Shown: positions 8,711 through 17,400, counted from the stretch's first letter. The stretch: DNA of 64,000 nt from Fredinandcohnia onubensis (GCF_002734285.1 NZ_NSEA01000023.1:62001-126000), one strand, 5' to 3'. Translations and numbers: made by a program. Notes: generated by a model from the letters alone, not told the origin.

Positions 8711-10162
8711 TTATACATTTATTGAAAATGGATCCTGGATATTATCTGACAGGTCAATCATAACGTTTTTCACACGTGTATAATCTTGGAGCGAATGCCA
8801 GCCTCTTTCACGGCCAAAACCACTATGCTTCATGCCACCAAACGGTGCTTGAGCTGCACTTGTACGATAGGTGTTAACCCATACAGTACCTGCCTCGAGT
8901 TGTTTTGCAACACGGTGAGCTCTTGATAAATCAGTCGTCCAAATTCCTGAGGCGAGTCCGTAATTTGAATTATTAGCGATTGCAATTGCTTCTGCCTCAT
9001 CCTTAAAAGGAATCATACATAAAACTGGGCCAAATATTTCTTCCCTCGCTACCTTCATGTCATTTTCTACATTTACAAGAATCGTAGGTTTAATGAAGTA
9101 TCCATTAGTAGGGACAGAACCCTCATTTCCTACAATTACCTTTGCACCCTCTTCTTCAACATCCTTAAGCATATTGGTAATGGAGTTGTATTGGTTTTCG
9201 TTCGCAACTGGTCCCATTTCAGTGCTATCATCTAACGGATCACCAAGGCGAATTTTTTTCGCACGTTCCGCAAGTCGATTTGCAACTTTAGCGTAAATCG
9301 ACTCTTGTACAAGAAGTCGTGAACCAGCGATACAGGTTTGACCACTTGATGCAAAAATCCCAGCCATTGCACCAGGTACGGCTTTATCTAAATTGGCATC
9401 CTCAAAAATAATGTTTGGAGACTTTCCTCCTAGCTCTAATGTTAATGGAATGAAGTTGTTTGCTGCACTCTTTCCAATAAAACGCCCAGCAGTAGTACCT
9501 CCTGTAAAACTAATTTTTTGCACCTTACCAGACTCAGTAAGCATTTGACCAACACGTCCATCACCCGTTACGATATTTATTACACCAGGAGGGAACCCTG
9601 CCTGCTCTACTAATTGGCCAAACAATAATGTCGTGACTGATGCGTGCTCGGAAGGCTTAACAATTGCACAGTTTCCCGCTGCTAAAGCGGGAGCTAATTT
9701 ATTCATTAATAATTGGAGTGGTGAATTCCAAGCAGTGATTAGAACACATACTCCGACTGGCTCACGCAACGTGTAGTCGAATAAATTTAAATTATCAACA
9801 GGAATTGTCTCGCCGTAAATTTTATCTGCGTAACCTGCATAAAAGCGGAGCATACGTGCTGCAAAAGGAACTTGCTTTTTTGTTTCTCGTAGCACTTTGC
9901 CATTATCCTTTGTTTCTAGGAACGCTAGTCTATCTGTATTTTCATCTATTAAGTCTGCAAGCTTAAACATTAGCTTTGCTCTTTCATAACCACTTTTCTT
10001 TTTCCATACAGTATGAAAAGCCTTATTTGCAGCGTCAATTACATAATTGATGTCGATTCTACTTGCCTGTGGAATTGTTCCCCAGATTTCTTTGTTATAT
10101 GGATTTATTACAGGATGGCTTGTTTGTTCAGAGCTTTCCTTCCATTCCCCGTTGATAAGCAT
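8711..10162 (-). CDS. Aldehyde dehydrogenase family protein
   Basis: 483 aa from the ATG at 10162. Catalytic elements are all present: TAWNSP, the general-base segment LELGGKSPN, the nucleophile in GQTCIAGSR, and EEIFGPVL. The C-terminal NTYRTSAAQAPFGG resembles betaine/gamma-aminobutyraldehyde-type ALDHs, but the substrate is not certain. The strong AAGGAGG site (10186-10191) is 23 bases from this ATG but 8 bases from an in-frame ATA at 10177, which would add five residues (ATA then KTYK). It directly follows the beta-hydroxyacid dehydrogenase gene, whose stop abuts the ribosome site, so the two form an operon that could oxidise a semialdehyde made by its partner. Confidence 0.9.
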   Translation of the reverse strand: MLINGEWKESSEQTSHPVINPYNKEIWGTIPQASRIDINYVIDAANKAFHTVWKKKSGYERAKLMFKLADLIDENTDRLAFLETKDNGKVLRETKKQVPFAARMLRFYAGYADKIYGETIPVDNLNLFDYTLREPVGVCVLITAWNSPLQLLMNKLAPALAAGNCAIVKPSEHASVTTLLFGQLVEQAGFPPGVINIVTGDGRVGQMLTESGKVQKISFTGGTTAGRFIGKSAANNFIPLTLELGGKSPNIIFEDANLDKAVPGAMAGIFASSGQTCIAGSRLLVQESIYAKVANRLAERAKKIRLGDPLDDSTEMGPVANENQYNSITNMLKDVEEEGAKVIVGNEGSVPTNGYFIKPTILVNVENDMKVAREEIFGPVLCMIPFKDEAEAIAIANNSNYGLASGIWTTDLSRAHRVAKQLEAGTVWVNTYRTSAAQAPFGGMKHSGFGRERGWHSLQDYTRVKNVMIDLSDNIQDPFSINV

Positions 10163-10191
10163 TTTGTACGTTTTTATTTAAAAAACCTCCT

Positions 10192-11073
10192 TTAGTTTGT
10201 AAAATCAATGTCATTCCATTTTTCCCATAGCTTTGCAATGGCTGCGTAATCCAAGTCACCGTAACCAGCCTGTTGAGCAATTTCGTAAACAGTATGAGCA
10301 CCTTGGACTGAAAATAAAGGAACATTAAGTTGTTGTGCAAGATTGAGGTAAAGAGTGGAATCCTTTCTTGCATTAGCTGTTGACATACCACCTTCATATT
10401 TAGAATTGCGAATTCGTTCTTTGTAACGGTGTGTTAATGGACGTAGCAATGCAGTTTCACCCCTGAGTAGGTCATAAATTTTTTCTGGTTGAATACCAAG
10501 CTTTACTCCTAGAGCTGCTGATTCAACAATCACGCTCATAACAGCATGGGCAACACCATTGTTGATTATCTTTGCTGCCACCCCCGCACCAAGACCACCC
10601 ATTAATTGAACATCTTTCGATATCGCTTTCAAAACATCGCTTACTTCTGGAAAAACATCGTCAGAATCTCCAACAAGCAAGTCAGCTTTTTTGTTTTTCA
10701 TATGCTCTACTCCACCAAGAATGGCTGCATCTATTATTCTAATACCACTTGAAGAGCTAGCCTTCCTCATTTGTTGGACTTGACTAGGCAGTACTGTACT
10801 TGTCTCAACGATAATTGAATTAACTTTCATAATTGGGCTGGCAGTTGATACAATTTTACTAGAAATGTCGGCTCGAGGCATAGACAAAATTAGGACATCC
10901 ACTTTAGGAGCAAGTTCTTCAAGTGAATCCACGGTATGTACTCCTACTTCTTCCATTTCAGTCCTTTTTTTTATATCAATATCAAATCCAATTACCGAGA
11001 ATGACGTAGAAAGTCTTTCAGCAATGGCACCACCCATATTGCCTAACCCAACAACTCCAACGATTTTTGTCAT
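10192..11073 (-). CDS. NAD(P)-dependent beta-hydroxyacid dehydrogenase (3-hydroxyisobutyrate dehydrogenase family)
   Basis: 293 aa. The N-terminal VGLGNMGGAIAE is the dinucleotide motif of the 3-hydroxyisobutyrate/tartronate semialdehyde reductase family. The substrate segment is DAAILGG rather than the common DAPVSGG, and the catalytic lysine lies in GAGVAAKIINN. It is first in a two-gene operon with the ALDH: hydroxyacid to semialdehyde, then semialdehyde to acid or acyl-CoA is the natural reading, but direction and substrate are inference. A GGGGG ribosome site precedes the ATG. The upstream 150 bp has no cre match. Confidence 0.86.
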   Translation of the reverse strand: MTKIVGVVGLGNMGGAIAERLSTSFSVIGFDIDIKKRTEMEEVGVHTVDSLEELAPKVDVLILSMPRADISSKIVSTASPIMKVNSIIVETSTVLPSQVQQMRKASSSSGIRIIDAAILGGVEHMKNKKADLLVGDSDDVFPEVSDVLKAISKDVQLMGGLGAGVAAKIINNGVAHAVMSVIVESAALGVKLGIQPEKIYDLLRGETALLRPLTHRYKERIRNSKYEGGMSTANARKDSTLYLNLAQQLNVPLFSVQGAHTVYEIAQQAGYGDLDYAAIAKLWEKWNDIDFTN

Positions 11074-11093
11074 ATAAAATAAACCCCCAAAGA

Positions 11094-11710
11094 TTTCAAA
11101 TTAGAAAATAGATATTGGAATTACTATAATTTTACCTGAGTTTTCTAATAATTAAAATTTTAGAGTTTTTATATTATGATATAAAAGAATCTTATACAAT
11201 GCGGGGAAAAAGGGACTAGGGGGGAGCTTCTACCTGTAGAGCAAAACAGCCAACTAAAAGAAGCCATTCTAATCCACAAATTTAAATTCAAATAGAACAG
11301 TATTATTAATTACAGTAAAATGAGACAAATGAAGTAGAAACTTCTAACATTTTTTCTATTAACGATATCCTTAACAGTGAATTATCAAAGTTGATTATAT
11401 GCCCTTTCAGTAATGATTACACAATCAATACTTATGGACTCTGTTTCGAACCCGAATTTACAAGATGTCTTATTTGATTTAGTACGAAGAGGTTATATAC
11501 TATTCTGTAAAGAAAGAGACAAGTAAATGCATAATAAAGAAAAAACTAATTTAACAATTTGTCATTGATAGCAGTTACAGAATATATCGATTATGTATTT
11601 TTGAGGATGCGAATTAGAAGAATTAGACAAGAACCGATTTGATAAAACCACAGAGAGTGAAGAACGAATGACAATCAGATTGACACGGCTCACCTTAGAT
11701 TAGCAATCTA
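11094..11710. other. Non-coding/decayed stretch with short protein-like fragments
   Basis: No intact gene. Short coding-like runs appear on the plus strand in changing frames. One reads about 37 codons from an ATG at 11413 to a TAA at about 11526 (contains SNPNLQDVLFDLVRRGY). Another, about 50 codons, overlaps it in a different frame and starts without an initiation codon. This looks like a decayed gene; the family is not recognised. Confidence 0.4.
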
Positions 11711-11900
11711 AATAGCATGCAAACGGAGTTGCTTATTGCAACTATGCTAATGAGATAGGATCAATTGAGGAGATTTTTAATGAAGCGAAATATTATCATG
11801 AAGAGTCGAATCGTTTGTACTCTACTCAAAAGAAAAAGAAAGGAGAAGAGTGGGGTTTTCCCATTCTTTTGTTACTCGCTAATGCCAGTAGATAATAAAT
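11575..11900 (+). pseudogene. Frameshifted remnant of an unidentified gene
   Basis: Three adjacent plus-strand stretches in different frames look like pieces of one protein. The first contains VTEYIDYVF, the second ELEELDKNRFDKTTESEERM followed by LTRLTLD and a stop. The third (after a TAG at about 11713) contains NEIGSIEEIFNEAKYYHEES and runs to a TAA near 11895. None has a start codon with a ribosome site. I do not recognise the family. Stops and frame changes over about 300 bp argue for a dead gene, but coding by chance in A+T-rich DNA is not excluded. Confidence 0.4.
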
Positions 11901-11981
11901 ACATACTAAAGCTTGTAAAATTCTTCAGGTATAAAAGGTTAAAATAAAGCGCTAATTACATAATCAACATTATATCGACTT

Positions 11982-12007
11982 AAGCGACATTAATTGTGTC
12001 GCTTTTT
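11982..12007 (+). terminator. Orphan hairpin terminator
   Basis: Arms AAGCGACA / TGTCGCTT followed by TTT. There is no intact gene immediately upstream, so it likely outlived the decayed gene ending near 11900. Confidence 0.6.
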
Positions 12008-12137
12008 AATGAGGAAATTTTGTATATTGGTATAGGAATATGTATGGAGGAGAATCGCATTTTTAGACAAAAAAGGAGAAAGTTAAGGGAACAAAGAAAG
12101 TTATATATAAATGGAAAGAATATGATTTTGTTGATTT

Positions 12138-12219
12138 CTTTATAAGGTTTACCCCCTGGTATAGCCCGGTAAAAATTGACTCAATCAGTTCTAAAATCAA
12201 GGAGTAGAACCTTATAAAG
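12138..12219. repeat. 12-bp perfect inverted repeat with 58-bp spacer
   Basis: CTTTATAAGGTT at 12138-12149 and AACCTTATAAAG at 12208-12219. The spacer has no reading frame. It could be the ends of a tiny remnant element or a cruciform; nothing else in the window shares the arms as far as I could see. Confidence 0.4.
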
Positions 12220-12282
12220 ATAATTTGAGGCTGAAGAAAAACCTATGCAGAAAAGTTTTGCTAAAAATATAAATCTAAAGAA

Positions 12283-12316
12283 AATACGCTTGTCATTAGT
12301 ACCAAGCGCATTTTTA
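12283..12316 (+). terminator. Orphan hairpin terminator
   Basis: AATACGCTTG pairs with CAAGCGCATT with one mismatch, followed by TTTT. No intact gene precedes it. Confidence 0.55.
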
Positions 12317-12339
12317 ATTCAACAAATTAGGGCGATGAC

Positions 12340-12516
12340 ATGCACCGTATCAATACTTTTTACCATCGAACACGGGTGAAAGCAATTAACTACCAAAGAT
12401 CGACCGAAAATGAGTATGACCTCCCTATCGTTGCTAGAAATAAAAATGATTACCTGGTTGAAGAAAAACTGAGAGTTATATTTTATACACGTAAAAATAA
12501 TAGTCTACATATTTAA
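12340..12516 (+). CDS. Short hypothetical reading frame or gene fragment (58 aa)
   Basis: ATG to TAA, 58 residues, contains YHRTRVKAINYQRSTENEYD and ends FYTRKNNSLHI. Composition is protein-like, but the upstream sequence offers only a weak AGGG-type ribosome site, and the frame lies among decayed genes. It may be the end of a larger broken gene. Function unknown. Confidence 0.25.
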   Translation: MHRINTFYHRTRVKAINYQRSTENEYDLPIVARNKNDYLVEEKLRVIFYTRKNNSLHI

Positions 12517-12598
12517 TAGGCAATAGCAGAAAATAACTAAAGTTTCCTTCAGGGAATTATTTGATGATATGGTAAGGCTCAAGATTCGTCAGCAAATA

Positions 12599-12626
12599 AA
12601 AGATGTACTCACACGTATACATCTTT
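12599..12626 (-). terminator. Hairpin, possible terminator for the cysteine-rich gene
   Basis: Arms AAAGATGTA / TACATCTTT; on the minus strand followed by TATTTG. It lies 146 bp past the stop of the small gene at 12773. Confidence 0.4.
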
Positions 12627-12772
12627 GCTTAATTTAACAGATTACAATACACCCTATTTACAAACTCAATTTCCCTTATAAACTTATTTTTGGTATATTC
12701 TCTTTTTTTAGCAGTGGATGCATCAGGATTGCTCGGATAACTGTAAAAAAACACTATAATCAAATTTCTTAT

Positions 12773-12910
12773 TCATTCCTCATATTGTTCGCATTTTTGG
12801 CACCAACCACATTCATTACATACTGTTTTGTACCCAGGGTGATATTCGCATTCTGTAAATCTCATTTCATCTCCGCCAGTGCAACGTTCACAGTCATCGT
12901 ACCATCCCAT
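12773..12910 (-). CDS. Small cysteine-rich protein, probable zinc-binding (45 aa)
   Basis: ATG at 12910 with a near-perfect AGGAGGTGA ribosome site 5-6 bases upstream; stop TGA at 12773. The 45 residues contain seven cysteines: C7-x2-C10, C21, C31-x2-C34, C37-x2-C40, plus H24. Paired CxxC knuckles suggest one or two zinc sites. It is strongly acidic and has no signal or membrane segment. I do not recognise the family. The strong ribosome site and intact frame stand out against the decayed surroundings, which argues that it is a living gene. Confidence 0.65.
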   Translation of the reverse strand: MGWYDDCERCTGGDEMRFTECEYHPGYKTVCNECGWCQKCEQYEE

Positions 12911-13023
12911 ATTCGTCACCTCCTAATAGATATGTGATAATTATAAAACATAATGTAATAATTTGTTATATTTTTTGTTAAAGGAAGTTGTAAAATTCCC
13001 ATTACTTTTAGCTACTTAGAAAA

Positions 13024-13236
13024 AAATGGGTTATAAGAACAGGACTTATAATAAACCAAATAAAATTAAGATTGAATGAACTTCCGATTGACGAAGCAAA
13101 GGGAACTATTTATAAAGAAAATGATTATGTCATTTTGAATGTAAGGCGTACATTATTATTTTCTGGAAAGGGTATTGTGAAATGGTATAAATCAGAAGGA
13201 GATTTATACATAATAAATTATCTTTATTGGAGTTAA
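13024..13236 (+). pseudogene. Gene fragment without a proper start
   Basis: A plus-strand frame open to the TAA at 13234-13236 contains LNELPIDEAKGTIYKENDYV and later GKGIVKWYKSEGDLYIINYL. The only candidate start is a TTG near 13066 without a ribosome site. It looks like the C-terminal end of a lost gene; the family is not recognised. Confidence 0.35.
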
Positions 13237-13498
13237 AAAAACACTTCCTTTAATAATAAAAAAATATTAAAAGCTGAATTTAAGCGAAATATCGAAAACA
13301 ATGCTTACTCTATCTCTATAATGAAAATCAATTGAAACTTAAACCGATCCACCTCAAAAACTATCTTATTAACTATTAACCGAACTGCCTTAGGGCCAGG
13401 TTATATAGTAGCTTATATAAAATATTTGGAGGAGAAATAAAAGTTTGTTTACTTTTGAGGTACAAATATAAGTGCCTTGTGAACTATATTCTTATTAA

Positions 13499-13518
13499 GA
13501 GGCTGTCCGAAAAGTCCT
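13499..13518 (+). mobile_element. Possible solo insertion-sequence end
   Basis: The sequence GAGGCTGTCCGAAAAGTCC resembles the terminal repeats of several Bacillus insertion sequences as I recall them. I found no matching inverted end and no transposase frame nearby, so at most a relic. The following 450 bp to the lipoprotein gene has no reading frame, one G+C-rich patch (13580-13615) and a (TA)n run near 13870. Confidence 0.25.
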
Positions 13519-14032
13519 TGAAAAGTAATTTGAACTCGCCCATTTATTTATTTTTTTATTTATTAAGTCTGATAATAATGGATTGTTGGTTTCCGCGGGC
13601 AAACTGGGGCCTCCAAAAAGTGTAATCAAAAACAGAAATAATTATGGTAATTTGGCGCTATGACTTTTTACGGTGTAACACCTCTAACAAGTGTAAAATC
13701 AATCCTAGCCAATGGACACATCCCCTAGGTGGGAGACCGCTTTAAAAAGTGCCGGAATGAAGTACTGGACGAAAATTTAGTCCTTTATAAGTCATTTTAC
13801 CAGTGAATTTCCTTCAGAGGATTCAGTAGAATATGAGAAAGTCTCAAAAAAAAGAATTACATCAGATTATATATATATATAAATATGTAGGCTAACATTT
13901 AAGAAGGTAGGATAATTACCCCCTTTTTTCATTAAATATTATTTCCATATTTAATCTTTGTAAGAAGGTATTTCCAATTACAGCATGGAATATTTTTATA
14001 TAAATAACTATCATTCTATCAGGGGGATTCAA

Positions 14033-15832
14033 ATGAGGACTAAAGTATCATGTTTATTACTATTAGCAATCGTTTTAATTTTAGTGATTTCCGGCTGCTC
14101 AAACAAATCTGAAGTCAAAAACGATGAGAAGAAAGAAGAAAAGGCAGTAGACAAGAAAGAAGAAATATCAATTGAGGAATTATTAAATGAAGCCAACATC
14201 GCTGTTAAACCTTATCCTAATTACTTTGGAAGAGATTCCTGGTCAATTGAACAAGTTAACAAGACAGAAATCTCTATAACGAATGCAATTAAAAACCTTC
14301 CCTTAGGAGGTCTTATAGTAGACGTTTGGTATGGACTAGATGACTTAGCTATTTTATCTGAAGCTATTAAAGAGGGGACGTATTTGGGGATTAGAATGAC
14401 TCCAGAAGAAACTCTTAGCAAGTTATTAAAAGATAATAAAAAATACGCTGATTTTATGAAATACATTGCGGATGGAATGGAAAAAGGAGAAACCATAGAA
14501 AATCTAATTCTTGACCCTTTATACTTAGTTTCAGCAGATGAGGAAAAATCATACAGAACCATTAAAATTATGTCATATGCTTTTATGAAAAATGAATACG
14601 AAGAGATTCCCTATGGAGTGTGGAGTGGGTTTATTAATGGCACCAAGATACCTATCTCAGTGGAAATAGAGAATGATGAACTTATATTCTATGGCCGCAA
14701 AACAAATAAAAACACGTTATACGCTAGAACGTATTCTACATTTCAATTTACAAAAGGACAAATTCCTCGAGCTTTCGGAAATATCAACGGGCCAGATTTA
14801 GCCAACGAAGAATTTGAAGGGATGGGCATTATTACTGATAGAGTAAGGGAATTAGCCTATGATATCTATCTTGTACTCGATGATAAAGAACCAGTGTATT
14901 ATCCTGAATATGCTAAAACTTTAGTAAGTAGTTATGAGGAAACAGAAAAAACAATGTTGAAAAACTTTGGGCGCGCTATTGAAGAATTAGCAAAAGGAAC
15001 ACAAACCTCAACTTCACAGAATGTAAAAGACTCTTTGCTTAAAATACATTGGGGCATGAGCTTTAATGAAGTAAAATCAATATTTCCTAATTTCAAAGAA
15101 GAGAAAGACCAATGGGGAGGAATAAATCTATCTCAAGAGGTTAACTTCTATAGCACAACCCCTTGTATAAAGGGTGATATTTTAAACCTCTATTTTAAAA
15201 ATAATAAACTAGAAAATATTTTCCATACTTTTAATGTAAATCAAGAATGCAATATTGATGATTTCGATAACATCGAATTAGTAAAAGATGGATTTGAGGA
15301 ACTATATCAATTAGTAATTCAAGATTATGATCCTACCAACAATACCAGCACGGAGGATTTAGGAACTAGTAAGAGTTGGGGAAATACAAATACATCATTC
15401 GACCTAGGTTTTTGGGTTGCTTTGGACATAGATCCTCCGACTCCTTATGGACACATTAATATTTCGAAAGTAAAAGATGGAGCACCAGTTGTGATGGCTG
15501 AAAAGCCCAAGGAGAAAGTCGTCCAATCTTCTAGTGAATGGATAGGGGATTATAGATTAAAGAACGAAGAAGGCAATAGACGTTTAGAAATTATCAACCA
15601 AGAGACAGGAACTATTGATTTTATCTTAAATGTTAATTCAGGACAACGCGCAGGCTTACTAGAAGGAACAGCTAAATTCACAGAAGGAAAACACGCCGTT
15701 TACCCTACGGATTCTAATGGTTGTGAAATTGACTTTACGTTAGAGAACGATGGAATAAAAGTTGAGGCTAGTGAAGGATGCGATGGCTATAAAGGTGCAG
15801 ATACACCTTGGTCAGGATTCTACCCTAAGTGA
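14033..15832 (+). CDS. Large lipoprotein of unknown function
   Basis: 599 aa from the ATG at 14033, which has AGGGGG 7 bases upstream; an in-frame ATG at 13985 lacks a ribosome site and would spoil the signal peptide. Lipobox I19-S20-G21-C22, then a Lys/Glu-rich linker to about residue 50. The middle is rich in acidic and aromatic residues. Near residue 340 a segment reads LKIHWGMSFNEVKSIFPNF, and the last 100 residues (after SSSEWIGDYRL) look like a separate beta-rich domain with two cysteines. I do not recognise the family. It stands alone between decayed regions and has its own terminator. Confidence 0.8.
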   Translation: MRTKVSCLLLLAIVLILVISGCSNKSEVKNDEKKEEKAVDKKEEISIEELLNEANIAVKPYPNYFGRDSWSIEQVNKTEISITNAIKNLPLGGLIVDVWYGLDDLAILSEAIKEGTYLGIRMTPEETLSKLLKDNKKYADFMKYIADGMEKGETIENLILDPLYLVSADEEKSYRTIKIMSYAFMKNEYEEIPYGVWSGFINGTKIPISVEIENDELIFYGRKTNKNTLYARTYSTFQFTKGQIPRAFGNINGPDLANEEFEGMGIITDRVRELAYDIYLVLDDKEPVYYPEYAKTLVSSYEETEKTMLKNFGRAIEELAKGTQTSTSQNVKDSLLKIHWGMSFNEVKSIFPNFKEEKDQWGGINLSQEVNFYSTTPCIKGDILNLYFKNNKLENIFHTFNVNQECNIDDFDNIELVKDGFEELYQLVIQDYDPTNNTSTEDLGTSKSWGNTNTSFDLGFWVALDIDPPTPYGHINISKVKDGAPVVMAEKPKEKVVQSSSEWIGDYRLKNEEGNRRLEIINQETGTIDFILNVNSGQRAGLLEGTAKFTEGKHAVYPTDSNGCEIDFTLENDGIKVEASEGCDGYKGADTPWSGFYPK

Positions 15833-15854
15833 AAATTCTCTATAACAATATTAA

Positions 15855-15896
15855 AAACTCAAGCGAGGCATATTAATATCCCTCACTTGAGTTTTT
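15855..15896 (+). terminator. Terminator of the lipoprotein gene
   Basis: Arms AAACTCAAG / CTTGAGTTT extended inward by GAGG/CCTC, followed by TTTTTC. Confidence 0.8.
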
Positions 15897-15961
15897 CTAT
15901 CATCCTTTAGTTTTACATCCAACACAAAACACATTGTTTTATTGAATCTTTTCAAAACCCG

Positions 15962-16054
15962 CTACACACCGTTAATCTCAAAAACCATTCTAGGTCGATA
16001 ACTATGGCGTAGAGCGACTTTCATATCATCTTCTTGGTCCAATATAAGCAGTTC
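15962..16054 (-). pseudogene. Short coding-like remnant
   Basis: About 30 sense codons between stops on the minus strand, containing LDQEDDMKVALRHSYRPRMV. No start codon with a ribosome site. It looks like a C-terminal scrap of a lost gene; family not recognised. The rest of 15897-16160 shows nothing. Confidence 0.3.
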
Positions 16055-16160
16055 TTAGATTTTGCATTTCACAATATAAATCGGGGAGTTCTTATAACTT
16101 TCCTTATGTGACCTACTAGTATAATAAAGCATTTACTTTTTTAAAGTTAAAAGTGCATGA

Positions 16161-16448
16161 GAGTTTGACAATCAGCATAAGCATTTTATTTCTAAGTTTA
16201 ATGGAAATAATTTTGTAGAGGCACATCATCTAATACCAATGCAGTATCAGGATCGGTTTGAAAACAGTCTAGACATCCATGCTAATATAGTTTCAATCTG
16301 CTTAGTTTGTCACAAGAAAATAAATTTTGGAATGTTTAAGGATAAGAAAGAGATTTTAGAAAGCCTATTTAATAGTAGGAGGGAAAGACTTATCAAAGGT
16401 GGAATTAGCATTACCTTAGAAGAGCTTTACAGCTATTATCAGGATTGA
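16161..16448 (+). pseudogene. HNH endonuclease, C-terminal fragment
   Basis: The frame is open from a TGA at 16158 to the stop at 16448 (95 residues) and has no proper start; an internal ATG at 16239 would remove the key motif. It contains the HNH beta-beta-alpha-metal core: VEAHHLIPMQYQ, then N.D...NIVSICLVCHKKINFG. This is typical of C-terminal HNH domains in restriction-type endonucleases. The upstream catalytic or DNA-recognition part is missing, so it is a relic. The intact HH and CxxC-like elements suggest fairly recent loss. Confidence 0.65.
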
Positions 16449-16452
16449 CAGG

Positions 16453-16484
16453 GAGGAGGGCAAATGCCCTACCTCTTCTTTTTG
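16453..16484 (+). terminator. Terminator of the HNH remnant
   Basis: Arms GAGGAGGGCA / TGCCCTACCTC around AA, followed by TTCTTTTTG. Confidence 0.65.
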
Positions 16485-16624
16485 CTTTTTTGTATTAATA
16501 TGGAATTACAGTAAACTTGAATACATTTACATTCTTAAGGTTTAAGAATAAACATATAGTATATTTTTCGTGATTTTGAGAAAAAATTATTAGTAAAGGT
16601 TATTGAAAAAAATGAGGGATACAT

Positions 16625-16831
16625 ATGGATTTACAAAAATTAATTTTATGCATAAATATTTTGGGAATCTGTTTTCCGATAGCACTTACATATATAATGG
16701 TAATAAATATTATTGTCGGGATTACGATTCAACCTGTATCAATAGTCGTCTTGGCTTTTGGATATGCTGTTATGATAAAACATAATATATTGTTTCGAGA
16801 ACTATGGGATAGATGGAAAAATAGAATTTAA
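16625..16831 (+). CDS. Small membrane protein, hypothetical (68 aa)
   Basis: ATG at 16625 with GAGGGA 6 bases upstream. Two hydrophobic segments, about residues 5-32 and 36-50, are followed by a charged tail (FRELWDRWKNRI). Family unknown. A terminator lies 45 bp downstream, which supports it as a transcription unit. Overlapping frame 16603-16785 lacks these features and was not chosen. Confidence 0.45.
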   Translation: MDLQKLILCINILGICFPIALTYIMVINIIVGITIQPVSIVVLAFGYAVMIKHNILFRELWDRWKNRI

Positions 16832-16876
16832 TGGTTTGGAAGATAGCACCTTTATATAGTTATAAAGAGTATGAAA

Positions 16877-16907
16877 AAGCGATAACTAAAAGGTATCGCT
16901 TATTTTT
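16877..16907 (+). terminator. Terminator after the small membrane protein
   Basis: Arms AAGCGATA-C / GGTATCGCTT followed by ATTTTTAT. Confidence 0.65.
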
Positions 16908-17012
16908 ATACATTCATTATATTTTATGAAACTATTGTTGAATAAAAGGTTAAAAAAGTTATTACAAATGTTTTATTTTATTAGGTTATCCAATAACATC
17001 TCCTCATTCACC

Positions 17013-17159
17013 TTATCGAACAAACTTCGATTTCTTTACTTTCTTTTTAATATTATGAACGGTTTCTTCAATAGTTTTTCCCTGTATAGAAAGTGTCATC
17101 ACTAACAGTTTGCTATTCTTTTGTTTGGCAGCAATTTTCTCGTCCTTTAACATATTCAT
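17013..17159 (-). pseudogene. C-terminal remnant of an unidentified gene
   Basis: 48 codons from an ATG at 17159, with no ribosome site. It contains KIAAKQKNSKLLVMTLSIQG and a lysine-rich end. Just upstream the plausible continuation (ITKMLDCAK) lies in another frame, so a frameshift is likely. Not identified. Confidence 0.35.
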
Positions 17160-17266
17160 ATAATCTCTTACTAAAAAAGCTTAGCGCAATCTAACATTTT
17201 GGTAATACCTAGACCATACTTACTTATTCGATCGTGCTAATTTTTTGATAATTATAAATTTTCTTA

Positions 17267-17296
17267 TTGACTTTGTTAAATATACAGTTGTATACT
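17267..17296 (+). promoter_or_regulatory. Promoter of the RpiR regulator gene with overlapping dyad
   Basis: TTGACT at 17267-17272 and TATACT at 17291-17296, spaced 18 bp. The dyad TATACA-GT-TGTATA (17281-17294) overlaps the -10 box, where a bound regulator would block transcription. Confidence 0.5.
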
Positions 17297-17335
17297 AAAA
17301 AAAATGAAATAAATACTCCAAAATTTATTTTATAG

Positions 17336-17351
17336 TGAAGTGTTGACTTCA
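17336..17351. promoter_or_regulatory. Inverted repeat TGAAGT-N4-ACTTCA upstream of the RpiR gene
   Basis: Perfect 6-bp arms around GTTG, 50 bp upstream of the RpiR start and downstream of the predicted -10 box. Plausible second operator. Confidence 0.4.
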
Positions 17352-17400
17352 ATAATCAGTTTAATGATTTAACTGACATGGCAGAGAGGAACCTTTTTAT

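Noticed and set aside
12044-12145. 33-codon frame, very basic, in the decayed region
   Set aside because: No ribosome site and overlaps one arm of the inverted repeat; likely chance.
13860-13885. (TA)n run near 13870
   Set aside because: Simple low-complexity sequence without supporting structure.
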